Assembly: GCF_905220415.1 (NCBI RefSeq)
Contig: NC_059542.1
Span: 10,044,001 to 10,108,000, forward strand
Length of the DNA stretch: 64,000 bases
Direction of reading: 5' to 3'
Source: Colias croceus
Taxonomy: Eukaryota > Arthropoda > Insecta > Lepidoptera > Pieridae
Made by a program: the position numbers and the translations under genes
Notes under the pieces: generated by a model
What the model saw: the letters and a program-made list of their open reading frames with translations, nothing else
What the model was told of the DNA's origin: nothing
The model's database searches: none
Part shown: in pieces, positions 12,801-24,806 of the stretch
Numbering within the stretch: position 1 is the stretch's first letter
How the letters are laid out: each line of letters opens with the position of its first letter

Positions 12801-13733
12801 GATTTTATAGGCAATGTGTTCACAGCAAAATAATACATTCCAAAAACAAATTTGAAAAAGAAAAATAATTATTTACGAATAAATATCTTACTAATATTAT
12901 TATTTATTATGTAAACTCGAAAGTTTTTGAGGATAGATTTGTGGGTGTTTGTTGTATTTTGATTGGCAGTCCTATCGTTTAAATTTCTAAAAAACTAACT
13001 TGTTTTTTTTGCTCTCTACAGCAATTATCGGAATAAAATGTTACTTTTAAGACCATGGAGTATAACAAATCTTGGACAGACAAGGGCACAATTGTCTGAA
13101 CGACTTTGTCCTCCCAATTTTTAAATCGTAAACTAGGCATAAGTGTGACAGATATGGCCTTGTCGTTCCAGAAATCAAAAACATTATAGGGCATATTTAC
13201 ATAAACGACGTTAGCGCTCCAAGTGACAGCTAGCTCAGTCCCCGCCGATGGCACAACTAACCAATGAGACTTTGTCTCGCCAAGAGAGAAACAAAATAGC
13301 GCCAAAATGACAACGCCACTATTTCAATCTGGCTGTTTTTTGTAGGAATTAAACGAATGTCTTTGTCCCTCCAGTTGAAAGGGCCTTTTTAAAGCATTTC
13401 TGCATATTTAAGTCATTTTGGCAATTTTTGACAATTATGCCCTTGTTCTACCGAAGGTGCGATATATGTATTTGAATTGGTAAAATTAACATATTAACTA
13501 AGTGCCAAAGAATTATACCACCATTACAAAACGTGAAGCTATTATACCGTACCGAAACAATACATGTCACTACACAACAAAAAGGCACACATCTCCTTAA
13601 TCAAATTTTCCAAAACCATCCAATTACGTTCAGCCGTTTACTATTCACAATGACAAACCTGTACTTGGTACTGCGCGACGGGGGTGGCCAGTGCGCACCC
13701 CAACACTGCAAGAACAACACATTTACGAAACAT
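6889..13733 (-). CDS. Secreted RR-type cuticular protein, chitin-binding
   Basis: Minus-strand exons, all phase 0: 13659-13733 (start and signal peptide MFRKCVVLAVLGCALATP), 9625-9735, 9098-9265, optionally 8966-9043, 7423-7602 and 6889-7053 (stop TAA). Length is 232 aa, or 258 with the optional exon. Exon 7423-7602 is the Rebers-Riddiford chitin-binding domain, with PSYQFGFDVNDDQFTNYQN, EQRDGDVIKGSYSVVDSDGF and TYTADPKEGFKAEV. It continues into PTDIVVKIPTP in the last exon. The other exons give Q/P-rich linkers (YQAQPQYQPQPQ) and a Q-rich tail ending in YYRYE. This resembles the Drosophila Cpr66D/Cpr73D type, from memory. RR proteins bind chitin in the extracellular cuticle. The first intron (9736-13658) may hide further exons I could not see; it contains a TIR transposon and an A-tailed repeat. 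Confidence 0.85.
7212..7289. other. Imperfect hairpin in a cuticular-gene intron
   Basis: Arms 7212-7241 and 7260-7289 are 30 nt each and pair with two or three mismatches around an 18-nt loop. The left arm starts gcaactggttcgttcagctg and the right arm ends gaaccaaccagttgc. Size and shape are compatible with a microRNA precursor, but a small inverted-repeat remnant is just as possible. Confidence 0.35.
8836..8900 (-). pseudogene. Decayed third copy of the cuticular linker exon
   Basis: It matches the exons at 8966-9043 and 9098-9265 on the minus strand (QPQYRPQPQREERPE, then GTGAGT donor). The conserved EDFD end is disrupted by an AT-rich change that puts TGA in frame just before the donor. 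Flanking intron words (acaactag..actcacgtcaa) repeat with a period of about 130 bp, so exon and flank were duplicated together. Splicing it in would truncate the protein before the chitin-binding domain. Confidence 0.65.
10323..10478 (+). repeat. A-tailed dispersed repeat, copy 1
   Basis: The segment runs from tcgcggaagaattcc to ccccactataaaaaaaa and matches 58820-58976 almost base for base, and 29242-29355 in part. The shared A-run at the end suggests a retroposed SINE or the 3' tail of a LINE. No promoter boxes or coding frame were seen. Confidence 0.6.
12103..13462. mobile_element. DNA transposon with ~25-bp TIRs in cuticular intron 1
   Basis: The ends are inverted copies of TCGCACCTTCGGTAGAACAA followed by gggca, flanked on both sides by TA. 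Words related to 'caagggcacaa' recur inside (12337-12360, 13081-13096). A 108-codon minus-strand frame (12979-13305) is not a recognised transposase. It is 1.36 kb and probably non-autonomous; a TA target site would fit Tc1/mariner-like families, but this is not established. Confidence 0.6.
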
Positions 13734-13790
13734 CACACACAATTATTCACACACAACACGTAAGATACAGTGCGTTGCGAGAACAACAAC

Positions 13791-13800
13791 ACTTTATATA
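13791..13800 (-). promoter_or_regulatory. TATA box of the cuticular protein gene
   Basis: Reading the minus strand, TATATAAAGT lies about 60 bp upstream of the ATG at 13731-13733. This leaves room for a start site near 13765 and a short leader. The position and strong match make this the likely core promoter. Confidence 0.65.
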
Positions 13801-13801
13801 C

Positions 13802-15523
13802 ATTCACCCCTTCTATTTAGTGGGGGTATGAACGTAGACTATGGACCAATGTTTTAGGATAGGTCCTTTCGAATTGGTGGGAAGAAATTTGTATTGTTTT
13901 ATGTGAGGATAGATCACTTAACTCTTTTATGAGATGTCTCATAATATTCCTAAAGTCTTCCTATTCTATTTTCCTTTTCCTAAATCCTAATAGCTTATAT
14001 AAATTGAATATTGAAAAATATCTACTAATCATTTATTGTAGTCATGTGTTATACCTACATATACTATCATTCAATCTATGCATTTTTTGGTACAGGTACT
14101 TTACTAAGAAACTATCACTTTCAGGTTTCATGAGGTGTTATCATTTATCATTCACACAACATCTTATTTTAATCCACTTTAAACCTGCACCTAAATCCAG
14201 CTGAATCACGGTCACAGTATTCAGGACTATTGACTATTGAGTGTTATTGCTATTTTTGTTAGGATTAAATAAAAATGCATGAATTATTTACCTACCTATG
14301 CTACTCATACTTTTGAAGGAATTTTTCAAAATAAAAAAACTGTCTCTAAAATTGGCAATTTCACGAGCTTTTTGATAAAAGTATTATAAATATTTTTTAT
14401 GCCATTTTTTCACAATAGAAGCGAAATTCGGAATCTATAGATAAATAAAGAAACGCATTTCATAAACAGTAACTATTAACTATTGATAAGACTTTTAATA
14501 TTAATGATAACTTCTTATATATAGTTTACGTTCAGTTTGATTAATATCTTCTATATAATATCCGTTATATTAATAATAAAAAATTTCTACATGAAACTCT
14601 ATCCAATTCCCACTGTCATCCTGGCTTAGTTTCTAACCCCTTTCTCGGATTTCTCTTAAGAAATCAAAGCAAGTAAAACAGGCGATAACTGATAAGCTAC
14701 CCATAATTTCAAAACAGCTTTCGTATTAATTGCATATAAATATACATAGATTATTTGCATCACTTGATATTCCTTATTACTTTATCTTTTCCGACTTACA
14801 GAAATAGTAACTAGTTTAATGTATTTGTTTTATTAACTAGTCAAATGTTTGTGAGTGTTATGTCATAATTAGCGTTAACTCTCGTGGCTTTAAAATTATT
14901 TTAATTAAGTTATAAATAGTTTAAATATGACATTTAATTTATTCTAGGTCAAAATATAGGTATTTATAGTTTTACAAAATTTAGTCGCATCGATTCAGTT
15001 TAAATATTCCATGTTTTGTTAGCAAAGTAAAGAAACAGTTACATATTCAAAAATTCACATTTAACAATAAGATACTTACCGCCAAACGCGACGCTGCGCA
15101 CTATTTTTTTCCCAAAATCCCGTGCGTTTTAGCTCTCTTGTCTAATAGCCAAAATTAAATATTTTTTTTTAATAGGATAGGCGGTGCGCAGGCATATTTT
15201 GAATATGTGTGCATGTCTCTTATACATTGAGGTATTATCGGAAATTTTTCTTATTACAATTTTACATAAAGTTTACTTATTTTCGTGAATTTTCTAAAAG
15301 ATATCCGCAAAATGGACGCGAATAGGCAGGTGGACGCGAACAGGCGCAATGACCCTATAATTTTAAATTAAATTTTGATGACGCTAGAGGACTTATCTAA
15401 TAATCTAAAACTTGGTTCCCCTAGATATATATATGTATAGGTACTCCTTGTTAAAAAAAAATTAAACCTTTAATCGACATACTTATAAAATTTTGTTACA
15501 AACAACTTACAAAAAGAAATGAA
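13802..15523. other. AT-rich spacer, no gene seen
   Basis: I see no coding exon here. Positions 14956-15005 are a 50-bp word repeated exactly at 15957-16006, beyond the foldback element. Confidence 0.4.
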
Positions 15524-15958
15524 ATCCCACCAAAAACATTTTCATGTAAAATGTTGCCAAGACGAGCCCATATGACTCGCACTGTCAAAAAGTTATCAGA
15601 TCTCATGTAGAGCGAAGCTTCTAACACTACACGCCCTAACTCTACAAGGCCTAACTTCACAAACTCTACACCTTAGTCAAAATATGTGGCTTGGCCGTTC
15701 GTTACTACAAGAACTATTGTATAACACAAAAGTAATGCACAGTGAATTAATTTTTCACCTTACGCCGATGTGAATGTAGCGAAATGGCCAAGCCACATAT
15801 TTTGACTAAGGTGTAGAGTTTGTGAAGTTAGGCCTTGTAGAGTTAGGGCGTGTAGTGTTAGAAGCTTCGCTCTACATGAGATCTGATAACTTTTTGACAG
15901 TGCGAGTCATATGGGCTCGTCTTGGCAACATTTTACATGAAAATGTTTTTGGTGGGAT
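15524..15958. repeat. Perfect 173-bp foldback (snapback) repeat
   Basis: Arms 15524-15696 and 15786-15958 read as exact reverse complements around an 89-bp loop. The outer ends are atcccaccaaaaacatttt and aaaatgtttttggtgggat. Perfect arms mean recent formation or ongoing correction. The right arm runs straight into a 50-bp direct repeat of 14956-15005. Confidence 0.85.
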
Positions 15959-16270
15959 AGGTATTTATAGTTTTACAAAATTTAGTCGCATCGATTCAGT
16001 TTAAATTTTTCGATAATAAATCGATAAGAAACTTCTTATCTTTCATAAATAGATTTTTATTCAATATTCAGCGAACAATAATCGGTCAGCTATAAGGATA
16101 ATTATTACAAGACTTATAAGGCTAAATTATAAGGAACACTATAATTTGGTAAGCAAGACAAAAAAATTAAAAGGCTAAGTACATCCTACCTCTTTATTTG
16201 TTAGTATACTATTGAGTAATTATAATACTTCCTTATGTCGATATTTTTGTGCAATATATTATTACAATGA

Positions 16271-17420
16271 CTAGCTTTTCTCCCGCAGTTTTGCCCGCGT
16301 AGTCAAAGAAAACTAGTGTTGCCCAAATGCAAGAACAAGACGAGACTTAGCCAGTCTTGGTCTTGGTCTTGCGCCAATACACCTGGTCTTGGTCTTGGTC
16401 TTGGTCTTGCGCCAATACACCTGGTCTTGGTCTTGGTCTTGGTCTTGCGCTCCCAGTCTTGGTCTTGGTCTTGGTCTTGCAGCAAGAGTCTTGCAAGTCT
16501 TGCAAGTCTTGCAATTACCTATTAGTCTATTACTATTTATTAAAGTTTACTTTAAATCTTAGAAAAACGTATTAGAATTGGAACATTATGAGCTTGAATT
16601 AACATAGCCATAGTAAAGATACTTGCGTAATCAGTATAATGTATTCATTTTCATTCTAAGCACTCTGAAACTTATTTATTCTTTGGAACACCTGTAGGTA
16701 CTTACTCTTAAAAAAATTCGAAATTATTTTGCATGAGTATACCTACGCCCTATGGCGGCAATCAAATAGTGTCAAATGTTATGATTTCGGCGTGGCGGCA
16801 ACGATTGTTTTTCTTTGAGAAGTAAGTACAAAACCTTTGATGCCGCATTATCAAAGTGCCGATTGTTAAAACATAACTATGCATGCACTCAGTTTGATTT
16901 TAATAACTAGATATTTTTTTAATCGCTATGTTTATGGTATTAGTCGTAATGCGCATAGGTCCAGTTTTTCATATTCTTTGATACATTTTTTTGCGTCTCA
17001 TAGAATTCCTAAGCGTACCTACCTATACACCGAACTGCTACACCTAACTACTCAGTGAAATAGCGCTAAGTCCTGCAAGACGCAAGAGTCTTGCAGGCTA
17101 TGTCTTGTTCTTGCTCAAGTCTTGCACGGTCAGTCTTGGTCTTGGTCTTGCTAAAAATACGCGGTCTTGTTCTTGGTCTTGGTCTTGCAAAAACGCAAGA
17201 ACAAGACCAAGACTGCAAGACCAAGACTGAATTTGGGCAACACTAAAGAAAACCCGCATAGTTCCGCTTCCCGTGGGATATCCTTGGTGTTAATCCAAGT
17301 TACGCTATATGTGTGTGCCAAATTTCGAATGAAAATAGTTTCAGCAGTTTTTGCGTGAAGGAGTAACAAACAAACATAAATTCTTTCGAATTTATAATAT
17401 AATATATGTAACATATATTT
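16271..17420 (+). repeat. Dispersed LINE-tail-like repeat split by the hAT-like insertion
   Basis: Outside 16314-17245 the two halves join as 'cccgcgtagtcaaagaaaac' plus 'ccgcatagttccgcttcccg', continuing to 'aatttataatata'. The same order of words appears at 30149-30360, 38521-38745 and, reversed, 48790-49015 and 49890-50190. It resembles an abundant lepidopteran non-LTR 3' tail; the exact family is not assigned. Confidence 0.6.
16314..17245. mobile_element. hAT-like non-autonomous element, copy A
   Basis: A 932-bp element bounded by TAGTGTTGCCCAAAT and its inverse ATTTGGGCAACACTA, with an 8-bp target duplication AAGAAAAC at 16306-16313 and 17246-17253. Both subterminal zones are arrays of CTTGGT/CTTGCA units (16350-16510, 17080-17230) in opposite orientation. 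An 8-bp duplication is the hAT hallmark. No transposase frame is present; apparent frames are translations of the hexamer array. Compared with copy B it lacks a ~400-bp block and a ~75-bp block. Confidence 0.85.
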
Positions 17421-18857
17421 TGTAAAAACGGAAGCTGTTCATAAAAATATAGAGAAGAGAGCCAGGTTCGCAGTCAATGGGCTAACAATTCAATTTTAAG
17501 TTTTTGTAGAATTTTCCTACAATTAGGTTTTCCTGTTTCTGTATTTTTTTTATAATAATTTAATCATAAATATTAGAATAATTATCATCTGGCTACGACT
17601 CTTTGTTGCAGGGCTTTTAACTCCTTCTATAGCTTACATAGCTGTAGAATTTCTCCCGATACTCCTACTAACTCTTGATATTAAAGGAAAAGTATGTCCT
17701 TATTTAAACAATGGTGATTTATAAAATTTTGCATAATATATTTGTGATTTTTATCGCCTAATAAGAGACGGCGGGGTTTAAATAGCTTTAACATTTAGCG
17801 TTTTCAATGGCGTACACGTATCTAAAGGTCAGATCTTAAATTCGTATAATAGTTACTTTCAATTCATCTGTTAAGATATGATTAACTCGTTATGAGAAGT
17901 TGCAAGGATTTTATGTCATCAGTGCTTTATCGAATGGTTCTAGATTAAATACGTCATAATATACATTTTCTGCTGTCTATATCGAACTGATAAGAACTTT
18001 AAGAAAAATCGGTTCATTCGGTCTTGTGTTTAGGATATATCATTTCAATAAATACCAGTCGCACTAATTATGTCAATATTCTGGAAATAATAGTTGATTT
18101 GAGAACAATAATAATGAGCTAAAAAGAGCTTTATTAAAAAGTGAACACCAAACGCTTCGATGCGTAATATCAAAATAAGATTTTACTTTCTGTCAGTTTA
18201 ATTACACAGCAAAGATGTACAATGAAGATGTATTTCTCCACTTGTTTACAAGTGTGCACCAAATACATGTATTCTACAGCACATAGCGACAGGCATTGTG
18301 TCTGTTCGCCACACCTCACTGAAATTGGGATAAGGTCATCTGAACATGTCTGAACTGTCACAAACGCATTTAGAAAACTAGTTTCGGCCTTCTCATATTA
18401 TATCCCTATACGTGTTATCTGGTATTAAGCAGACTGAAGTATGCTGTGGATTGAATATTAATGTCTGTAAAATTTTCTTGTCGTAATTTTCTTTATAGAA
18501 TCCAGAATGAATTTGATCATGACGTGATGATCTTCAGCAAATCTATCTTGGGCGAATACTAGTAGGTTTCTGAAATTCTGAGTTACGGTCTACGACCTAC
18601 GACTAGTCTTTGACAGTGTAACTCAGGAGAAAACGAGGTGCACAGCTTTTATTTTATAATAATAGTATATAGGGATAGTAAAAAATAGCTAAGCATTTTT
18701 AGCATCACAAACTATGGGCAACTATTTGAATGAATCAAAACTTTTAAGTTTGAAACTGAATTGAAGCAAATTAAAAGCTCACGATTATGTTTACATTTTT
18801 TTAGTTTGGAGAAATCAATTTATGAATTTTAGCTATCTAGTTAATAGATAGTACTTT
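17421..18857. other. AT-rich spacer, no gene seen
   Basis: No supported exon, RNA gene or transposon end was found between the two hAT-like copies. Confidence 0.35.
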
Positions 18858-18865
18858 GCTATAAC

Positions 18866-20186
18866 TAGTGTTGCCCAAATGCAAGAACAAGACGAGACAT
18901 AGCCAGTCTTGGTCTTGGTCTTGCGCCAATACACCTGGTCTTGGTCTTGGTCTTGGTCTTGCGCTCCCAGTCTTGGTCTTGGTCTTGGTCTTGCAGCAAG
19001 AGTCTTGCGAGTCTTGCAATTACCTATTAGTCTATTACTATTTATTAAAGTTTACGTTAAATCTTAGAAAAACGTATTAGAATTGGAACATTGTGAACTA
19101 GAATTAACATAGCCATAGTAAAGATCAAGCAGATTAATAAATAACTGAAGATTTGATAAGAAATTCGAAAAATCAACTGACCTATATGTCGTTTTCCATG
19201 GAAGTAACTGTTTCTTAATAAACATTTATGATTTATAACATTTGCTAAAACATGTAAAAAAAACAAATTAATTACAATAACTTGACTGTATTTTAAAGAA
19301 CAATAGGTACTTATCTGTCTAGAAAGAGATTGAACCCTCAAGTTATAAGAAATTTAATAAAAGAGTTTTACGATTTATCATTTATTTGAATAAAAAAAAA
19401 CATAATATAAGTAATCAATATTATAATATATACTTACTAGAATGAATTAATATGACATCTAGATACTACCTATCCTTACCATTTTATCCTAATCATAATA
19501 CCTACTACTTGCGTGATCAGTATAATGTATTCATTTTCATTCTAAGCACTCTGAAAATTATTTATTCTTTGGAACACTTGTACCTACTCTTAAAAAAATT
19601 CGAAATTATTGTGCATATGAGTATACCTACGCCCTATGGCCGCAATCAAATAGTGTCAAATGTTATGATTTCGGCGTGGCGGCAACGATTGTTTTAGATT
19701 TCAAAAGAAGCCGCCGGCGCGTGTATCATGACCATGTACTTCCGAAAAGCGGCAAATTTCTTTGAGAAGTAAGTACAAAACCTTTGATGCCGCATTATCA
19801 AAGTGCCGATGGTTAAAACATAACTATGCATGCACTCAGTTTGATTTTAATAGATATTGTTTTATTCGCTATGTTTATGGTATTAGTCAGTTTTTCATAT
19901 TCTTTGATAGTACAGTTTTTTGCGTATCATAGAATTCCTAAGCGTACCTAACTACCTACCTATACACCGAACTGTTACACCTAACTACTCAGTGAAATAG
20001 CGCTAAGTCCTAGCTGCAAGACGCAAGAGTCTTGCAGGCCAAGTCTTGTTCTTGCTCAAGTCTTGCACGGTCAGTCTTGGTCTTGGTCTTGCTAAAAATA
20101 CGCGGTCTTGTTCTTGGTCTTGGTCTTGCAAAAACGCAAGAACAAGACCAAGACTGCAAGACCAAGACTGAATTTGGGCAACACTA
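18866..20186. mobile_element. hAT-like non-autonomous element, copy B
   Basis: A 1321-bp element with the same TAGTGTTGCCC ends as copy A and its own 8-bp target duplication GCTATAAC at 18858-18865 and 20187-20194. It has the same flanking CTTGGT arrays, but one repeat block fewer at the left end. It carries two internal blocks missing in copy A, at about 19126-19507 and 19695-19768, so it is the fuller copy. No transposase frame was found. Confidence 0.87.
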
Positions 20187-20860
20187 GCTATAACTACTTA
20201 GTAGGCTAATTTAAATTTTATGCTCTATTAATAAGAATCCAATTTGTTTGATAGGTCATAATTATTTGACCTATATCCGGAAATACAAGGTAATTTTGAT
20301 AAGCAACATTATGTTATTATTATAATTGTTATGTCATTTTAAGGCTGCGTACTCACGATCGTGTTAGCTGCAAATAATTCTGAACAATTATCTTATTTGT
20401 GTACAGGGTTTAATAAAACACGATGTAGTCATTATTTGTTGTGTAAATACAGTTTATTGTAGAGTTCATTGCTTTTTCCAAGATCACGTACTTTGCCTAA
20501 GGTTATTACGGTGATAATACTGTAGGAAAAGGATTTCTATAGTGGCAGCTTCTATTCAAACATTTACGATCACTGATTATTTTATGGAGGCATTAAAATG
20601 CAATAAATAAAATATTATTGATAATGTATGAAAATCCTTTTTCAGGATAGACTTAACTCACGGGTAATAGGTATTTGATAATTAAATTTATGAAATTTTC
20701 TATGATGCAGAGCAATTAACCTGCCCTACTATTAAGTTAAAGGTTCACGGTTCAATACATCGCATCATATTTACTCAGTACTGTAGTATTTTATTTCCAG
20801 TTCATTTCGTCTTCATTCATCATTTCACGTCGCCGTTTTGATTTTCTTCATATTCATAGG

Positions 20861-20960
20861 CGTTCCACCGCCCGTTAATTTTCAGCCTTACAGGCCCACG
20901 CGGACGCCGGGCGGCGCGGGCGCAACATACGACTTTAGTGTCGTAATTATAAGTGAACGG
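20861..20960. other. GC-rich island, possible unassigned exon or promoter
   Basis: A short segment (cacgcggacgccgggcggcg) stands out in AT-rich surroundings. On the plus strand it follows a ttttcag acceptor-like word; on the minus strand it ends in a GTAAGG donor-like word. No family was recognised and no partner exon found. The rest of 20195-22280 shows no gene. Confidence 0.25.
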
Positions 20961-22288
20961 ATTTGGGTAGTCGTGTGTGTCGACCGCAGAGTAATTTGAT
21001 ACAGTTATACAATACTCTAACTATTTAGTGTAACAATTATTTATCTGTGGCCTAGTTGGAGACATTCATGATCGATAAGACCGTAAATGTCCTGGCCAAA
21101 TTGTAACGTGTGTCAGAGCTTACAGGATCAGAGCTTTGTGTTGTGTGTGGAAGCACATTTCTTCAAAAGAATGAATTAACAAAAAATTATCTTCGTCTTC
21201 TTCATATTATTCATATCTATATTATTCATCGTAACAAGCGTACGCTACTCATTCAAAACTTTCATCACTCGTCAATCAACTCTATGGGCTAGTAAGAAAG
21301 TGCGCGCACGTAGCGACGCAACTTCCTATAGAGTTGATGGGAGAGACAAAGTTGTAGTAGTTGCGGAGACAAAAGTTGCTCTTGCGCGCAAGCTCTAATA
21401 AAAGAATTTATTATGACATTTTCAGACAAACAAAACACTGCCTAACAAAATAATGCCTACACGTAAATCTTTAGAAAACGTAAATCCACCTACAATCTAC
21501 ATAGACTAATATAAAAGTGCAAGTAAGATGCGTTATCAATGCCTTTACACTAAATAGTGTTTCGTATAAGCCTACTCTATGTAAGTTTTATTATGTTCAC
21601 CTCATTATATCTTGAATAGTAATTAGACTGGCTACGTGACAACTATTTAAATGGTCAATTACACTTGTTTCTTATGTATTCTAAATTGGGAAGGAGTTAT
21701 GTAACTGTCTGCAAGATTTTTGAAGTAATTGCTTAAAAGAAAAGAGGAAGCCTGTCTGGTATGCCTGGCCATGGCGAGTGATAAGCTGATAAAGACTGCT
21801 TATAAATTATTTTTATACATAAATACATGCTTAAATACATTATTATTTGAGTAGGTGCCTATGTATAATTATTACACTCTTTTTAATAAAAAGCTTTTAA
21901 TCATGAAAAGTATTTAATTACTTTTATAATAAATATGATGTTTGATTTGAACATAACAATTGAATACAAAAATTATTAGATAGGTTTTTAAAACACATTT
22001 TTTAATATTCTTTAATGTATTGTAATACAATTTAATGTATTAAAACACATTTGTTACAAATAATAATTATCACATAATGTTCCATATTCCTCACTGTTAT
22101 CTGTCATACAATACTTAAAGGCTTATTATTTGAATCACAGATCACAGAAATGATTTGAATTATTTGAACCATTTCTTAACAATCACATCTCTACTATCTA
22201 TATTTTAAAACTATATCACAATAAGCAACCCAACAAATTCGCAAATACAAATGAAATATATAACAAAACAATACTCTTTGAAACTCCG

Positions 22289-24761
22289 CTACGATTTATA
22301 TTTATTTCCAACATGGTGTCTAACACCCCATTTATAATTTGCATTTTTGTCCGTCTTCACAAACGTGTGGACGGGGCCCGTGACACCGCCGTTTTTGTGG
22401 TCGTGGTCATCGTGGTCGTGGTCACGGTCGCGGTCGTGGTCATATTCATCCTGACCACGTTTTGGTCGCTGCCATCTTTCGTAGCGTACTGGAACTAAAA
22501 TTGTGTGATCATTACTCACTACATAGTATAAAACAAAGTGATTTTCAAGGAAGGTTTTAGTATATAATTTAATTAGACAAAGCGAGCGAAGTCGCGGGCG
22601 GAAAGCTAGTGTTTGATAAAAAAGTCTTTGGGACGTTAAAGTCTTTCATATATCTATTTTAATCGCCAGTCCATAACGAATTACTATCTTACTTATAATC
22701 GTAAAATATTAATTCATAATAATTATATCACGGGACGGCGCCGGCGCTATTGCTTGTATGAATTTAGTAAGAAAGTTGAGGAGAGAATAAAGTAGTATTA
22801 TTAGTTATAAAGTTTTCATTATGAAGTAAATACCGCGTGTCACTTGCTCTATTTTCTATAGAGCTCATAATAAATTGTATGACAATTAATAATTGTTTAA
22901 TGCAATAAAGCCATGACTCCGAATGATACACCGCGCCGCGGCCGTAATGACCATAAATGTATTTTTATAGATAACTACTAGCTTACCGCCCGCGGCTTCG
23001 CCCGCTTTCTCTAAAACGATTTGAGATTTAAACTATCCTATCTCTCAAATTGGATCGAAATGCACAAGGTGTGCGAATTTTATTATAATCCGTTAAGTGG
23101 TTTAGGAGTCCATTGAGGACAAACATTGTGACACGAGATTTATATATATTAAGATAATATTATCAATTTGAAACTATTATATAAAAACACTTGCTATACG
23201 TTTTCATATTTCCAATAACACCAACCTTGTAACAATAACTTTAATAAAACCGCAGACAAAATGCGTAACACAGAACGTTTTTCTTATATCATATTACATT
23301 TTTGTTAAGATAAAGTTACTAGCTTTTTAATAATTTTGTAAATTGAGAAGAGTTTAGAGAATTAGTTAGTTAGTTACTAAAGTTATTGTTTTAATTAGCT
23401 ATGCACCATTTCTTAAATGTAGAGCTCTACTATTATATACTGTAAGTGTAATCTATACTAATATTATAAAGCTGAAGAGTTTGTTTGTTTCTATGTTTGT
23501 TTATTTGTTTGAACGCGCTAATCTCGGGAACTACTGGTCCGATTTGAAAAATTATTTCGGTTTTAGATAGCCCATTTATCGAGGAAGGCTTTAAACTTTA
23601 TATCGTCACGCTAAGACCAACAGCTACGCGGGTGAAACCACGCGGCACAGCTGGTTATTTATCACTACATAAATTACATATATAGTATAAAAGAAAATCG
23701 CTTTCTCTGTTCCTAGGTCCCTTTGTATGCTTAAATCTTTAAAACTATGCAATGGATTTTTATGCGGTTTTTTTAATAGATAGAGTGATTCAAGAGGAAG
23801 GTTTTAGTATATAATTTATTAGGTTTTAGACAAAGCGGGCGAAGCCGCGGTAAGCTAGTATATAATAATATAATACCTACTAGGTATTCTATGTAGCGGT
23901 GGTAAAGGTGCGTATCTGGTGACCCGCAGCGGCCTATGCACTGTGTAGAACGGCGCAGACCAAGCTGAGCTGGTCACCACCACACTTGCTAGAAGAAGCT
24001 GTAATAAGTGAACATAATTATTTACTAACATTAAAATAATTAAATCAGTGTGTCAAATAATTAAAATGTAATGCATGATATCTAATAAAAAAAAAACTGT
24101 CAACTTGCTAGATGTATATTAAAAATAACCTGTTACGAACGTAATATTCGTAAGTTAGTGTTAAAATGCGCTCTTTGTTTGACTAGTTTTGAGGTCTTTA
24201 TTATTCAGTCTCACCTTTAAAATATATTCTATAGCAAGGAGAAATATCAAATATTGATCCTAATAACATAGTTATTAAATAATATAAATAAAAAATGCAT
24301 ATTATATTAATTATGAAACAAAAAGTTACAATAAAAAGTAAGTACGTGTATTTTATACCTAGTGTTTTATACTGGCGTGACGGCACTTTTCTACAAAAAA
24401 TTAGAGAACGTCAGAAAAATATTTATCTTTTTTATTCGTCTAGGTTTTAACGTTAATTCATAGGTACCAATACTCTCAAACATGAAGAAACTAATATTGA
24501 AATGGAACCCAATTGAAACAAACTAAAGTTTAACTGTGTCCAATTGAAAATTGCTACAGACCATTTCTTATGAAGGCTTGTGTGTCATTTATTTATAACA
24601 GCATAAACGTAGATAACCGCAGGCAAAGTTCGCAATCAGTTAGTAATCAATATCACATATTTCATGACCCAAAGGCACACAGCCCTATATAAAACCGGCC
24701 GAGAATTCACCAAATGTCAAAATAAACTTACATAAACTCTTACCAAAGTGTAGCAATCCAT
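22289..24761 (-). CDS. Small secreted His/Asp-rich protein
   Basis: Exons on the minus strand: 24744-24761 (only MDCYTL), 23881-23998 and 22289-22494, giving 113 aa. Joining exons 1 and 2 gives MDCYTLLLLASVVVTSSAWS, a textbook signal peptide. The mature part has RPLRVTRYAPLPPLHRIP, then PVRYERWQRPKRGQDEYDHD, then a His/Asp/Arg run (~residues 65-80) and a C-terminus with FVKTDKNANYKWGVRHHVG. The exon 2 donor (A|GTAGGT) was chosen because it gives the right phase; the exon 3 acceptor could also be 6 bp further in. The acidic-His run suggests metal binding, but function is unknown. Intron 22495-23880 contains dispersed repeats. The gene has its own TATA box. Confidence 0.65.
22981..23865. repeat. 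Cluster of dispersed repeat fragments in the His-rich gene intron
   Basis: At least three fragments are seen: 22981-23160 (reverse, starting ctagcttaccgcccgcggct), 23460-23650 (forward) and 23672-23860 (forward, ending gccgcggtaagctagt). The last matches 31136-31375 and, reversed, 53708-53905. Another short copy is at 22505-22615. The exon 2 donor of the host gene lies only ~20 bp from the last fragment. Confidence 0.55.
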
Positions 24762-24800
24762 ATCACTTGGAATAATGCCGCCTATAGTGTCAATGCGGCG

Positions 24801-24806
24801 TTTATA
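24801..24806 (-). promoter_or_regulatory. TATA box of the His/Asp-rich secreted protein gene
   Basis: TATAAA reads on the minus strand 40 bp before the ATG at 24759-24761, giving a leader of roughly 10-15 nt. A second TATA-like word on the plus strand (24684-24692) has no gene behind it that I can see. Confidence 0.5.

Noticed and set aside
16303..19080. Frames of 60-72 codons such as those rich in Trp/Ser/Leu or Gln/Asp/Lys over the CTTGGT arrays
   Set aside because: They are translations of a hexamer repeat inside the hAT-like elements on both strands, not proteins.
24684..24760. Plus-strand TATA box cctatataaaacc as promoter of a plus-strand gene
   Set aside because: The only ATG soon after it is followed by a stop within three codons and no plus-strand exon follows.
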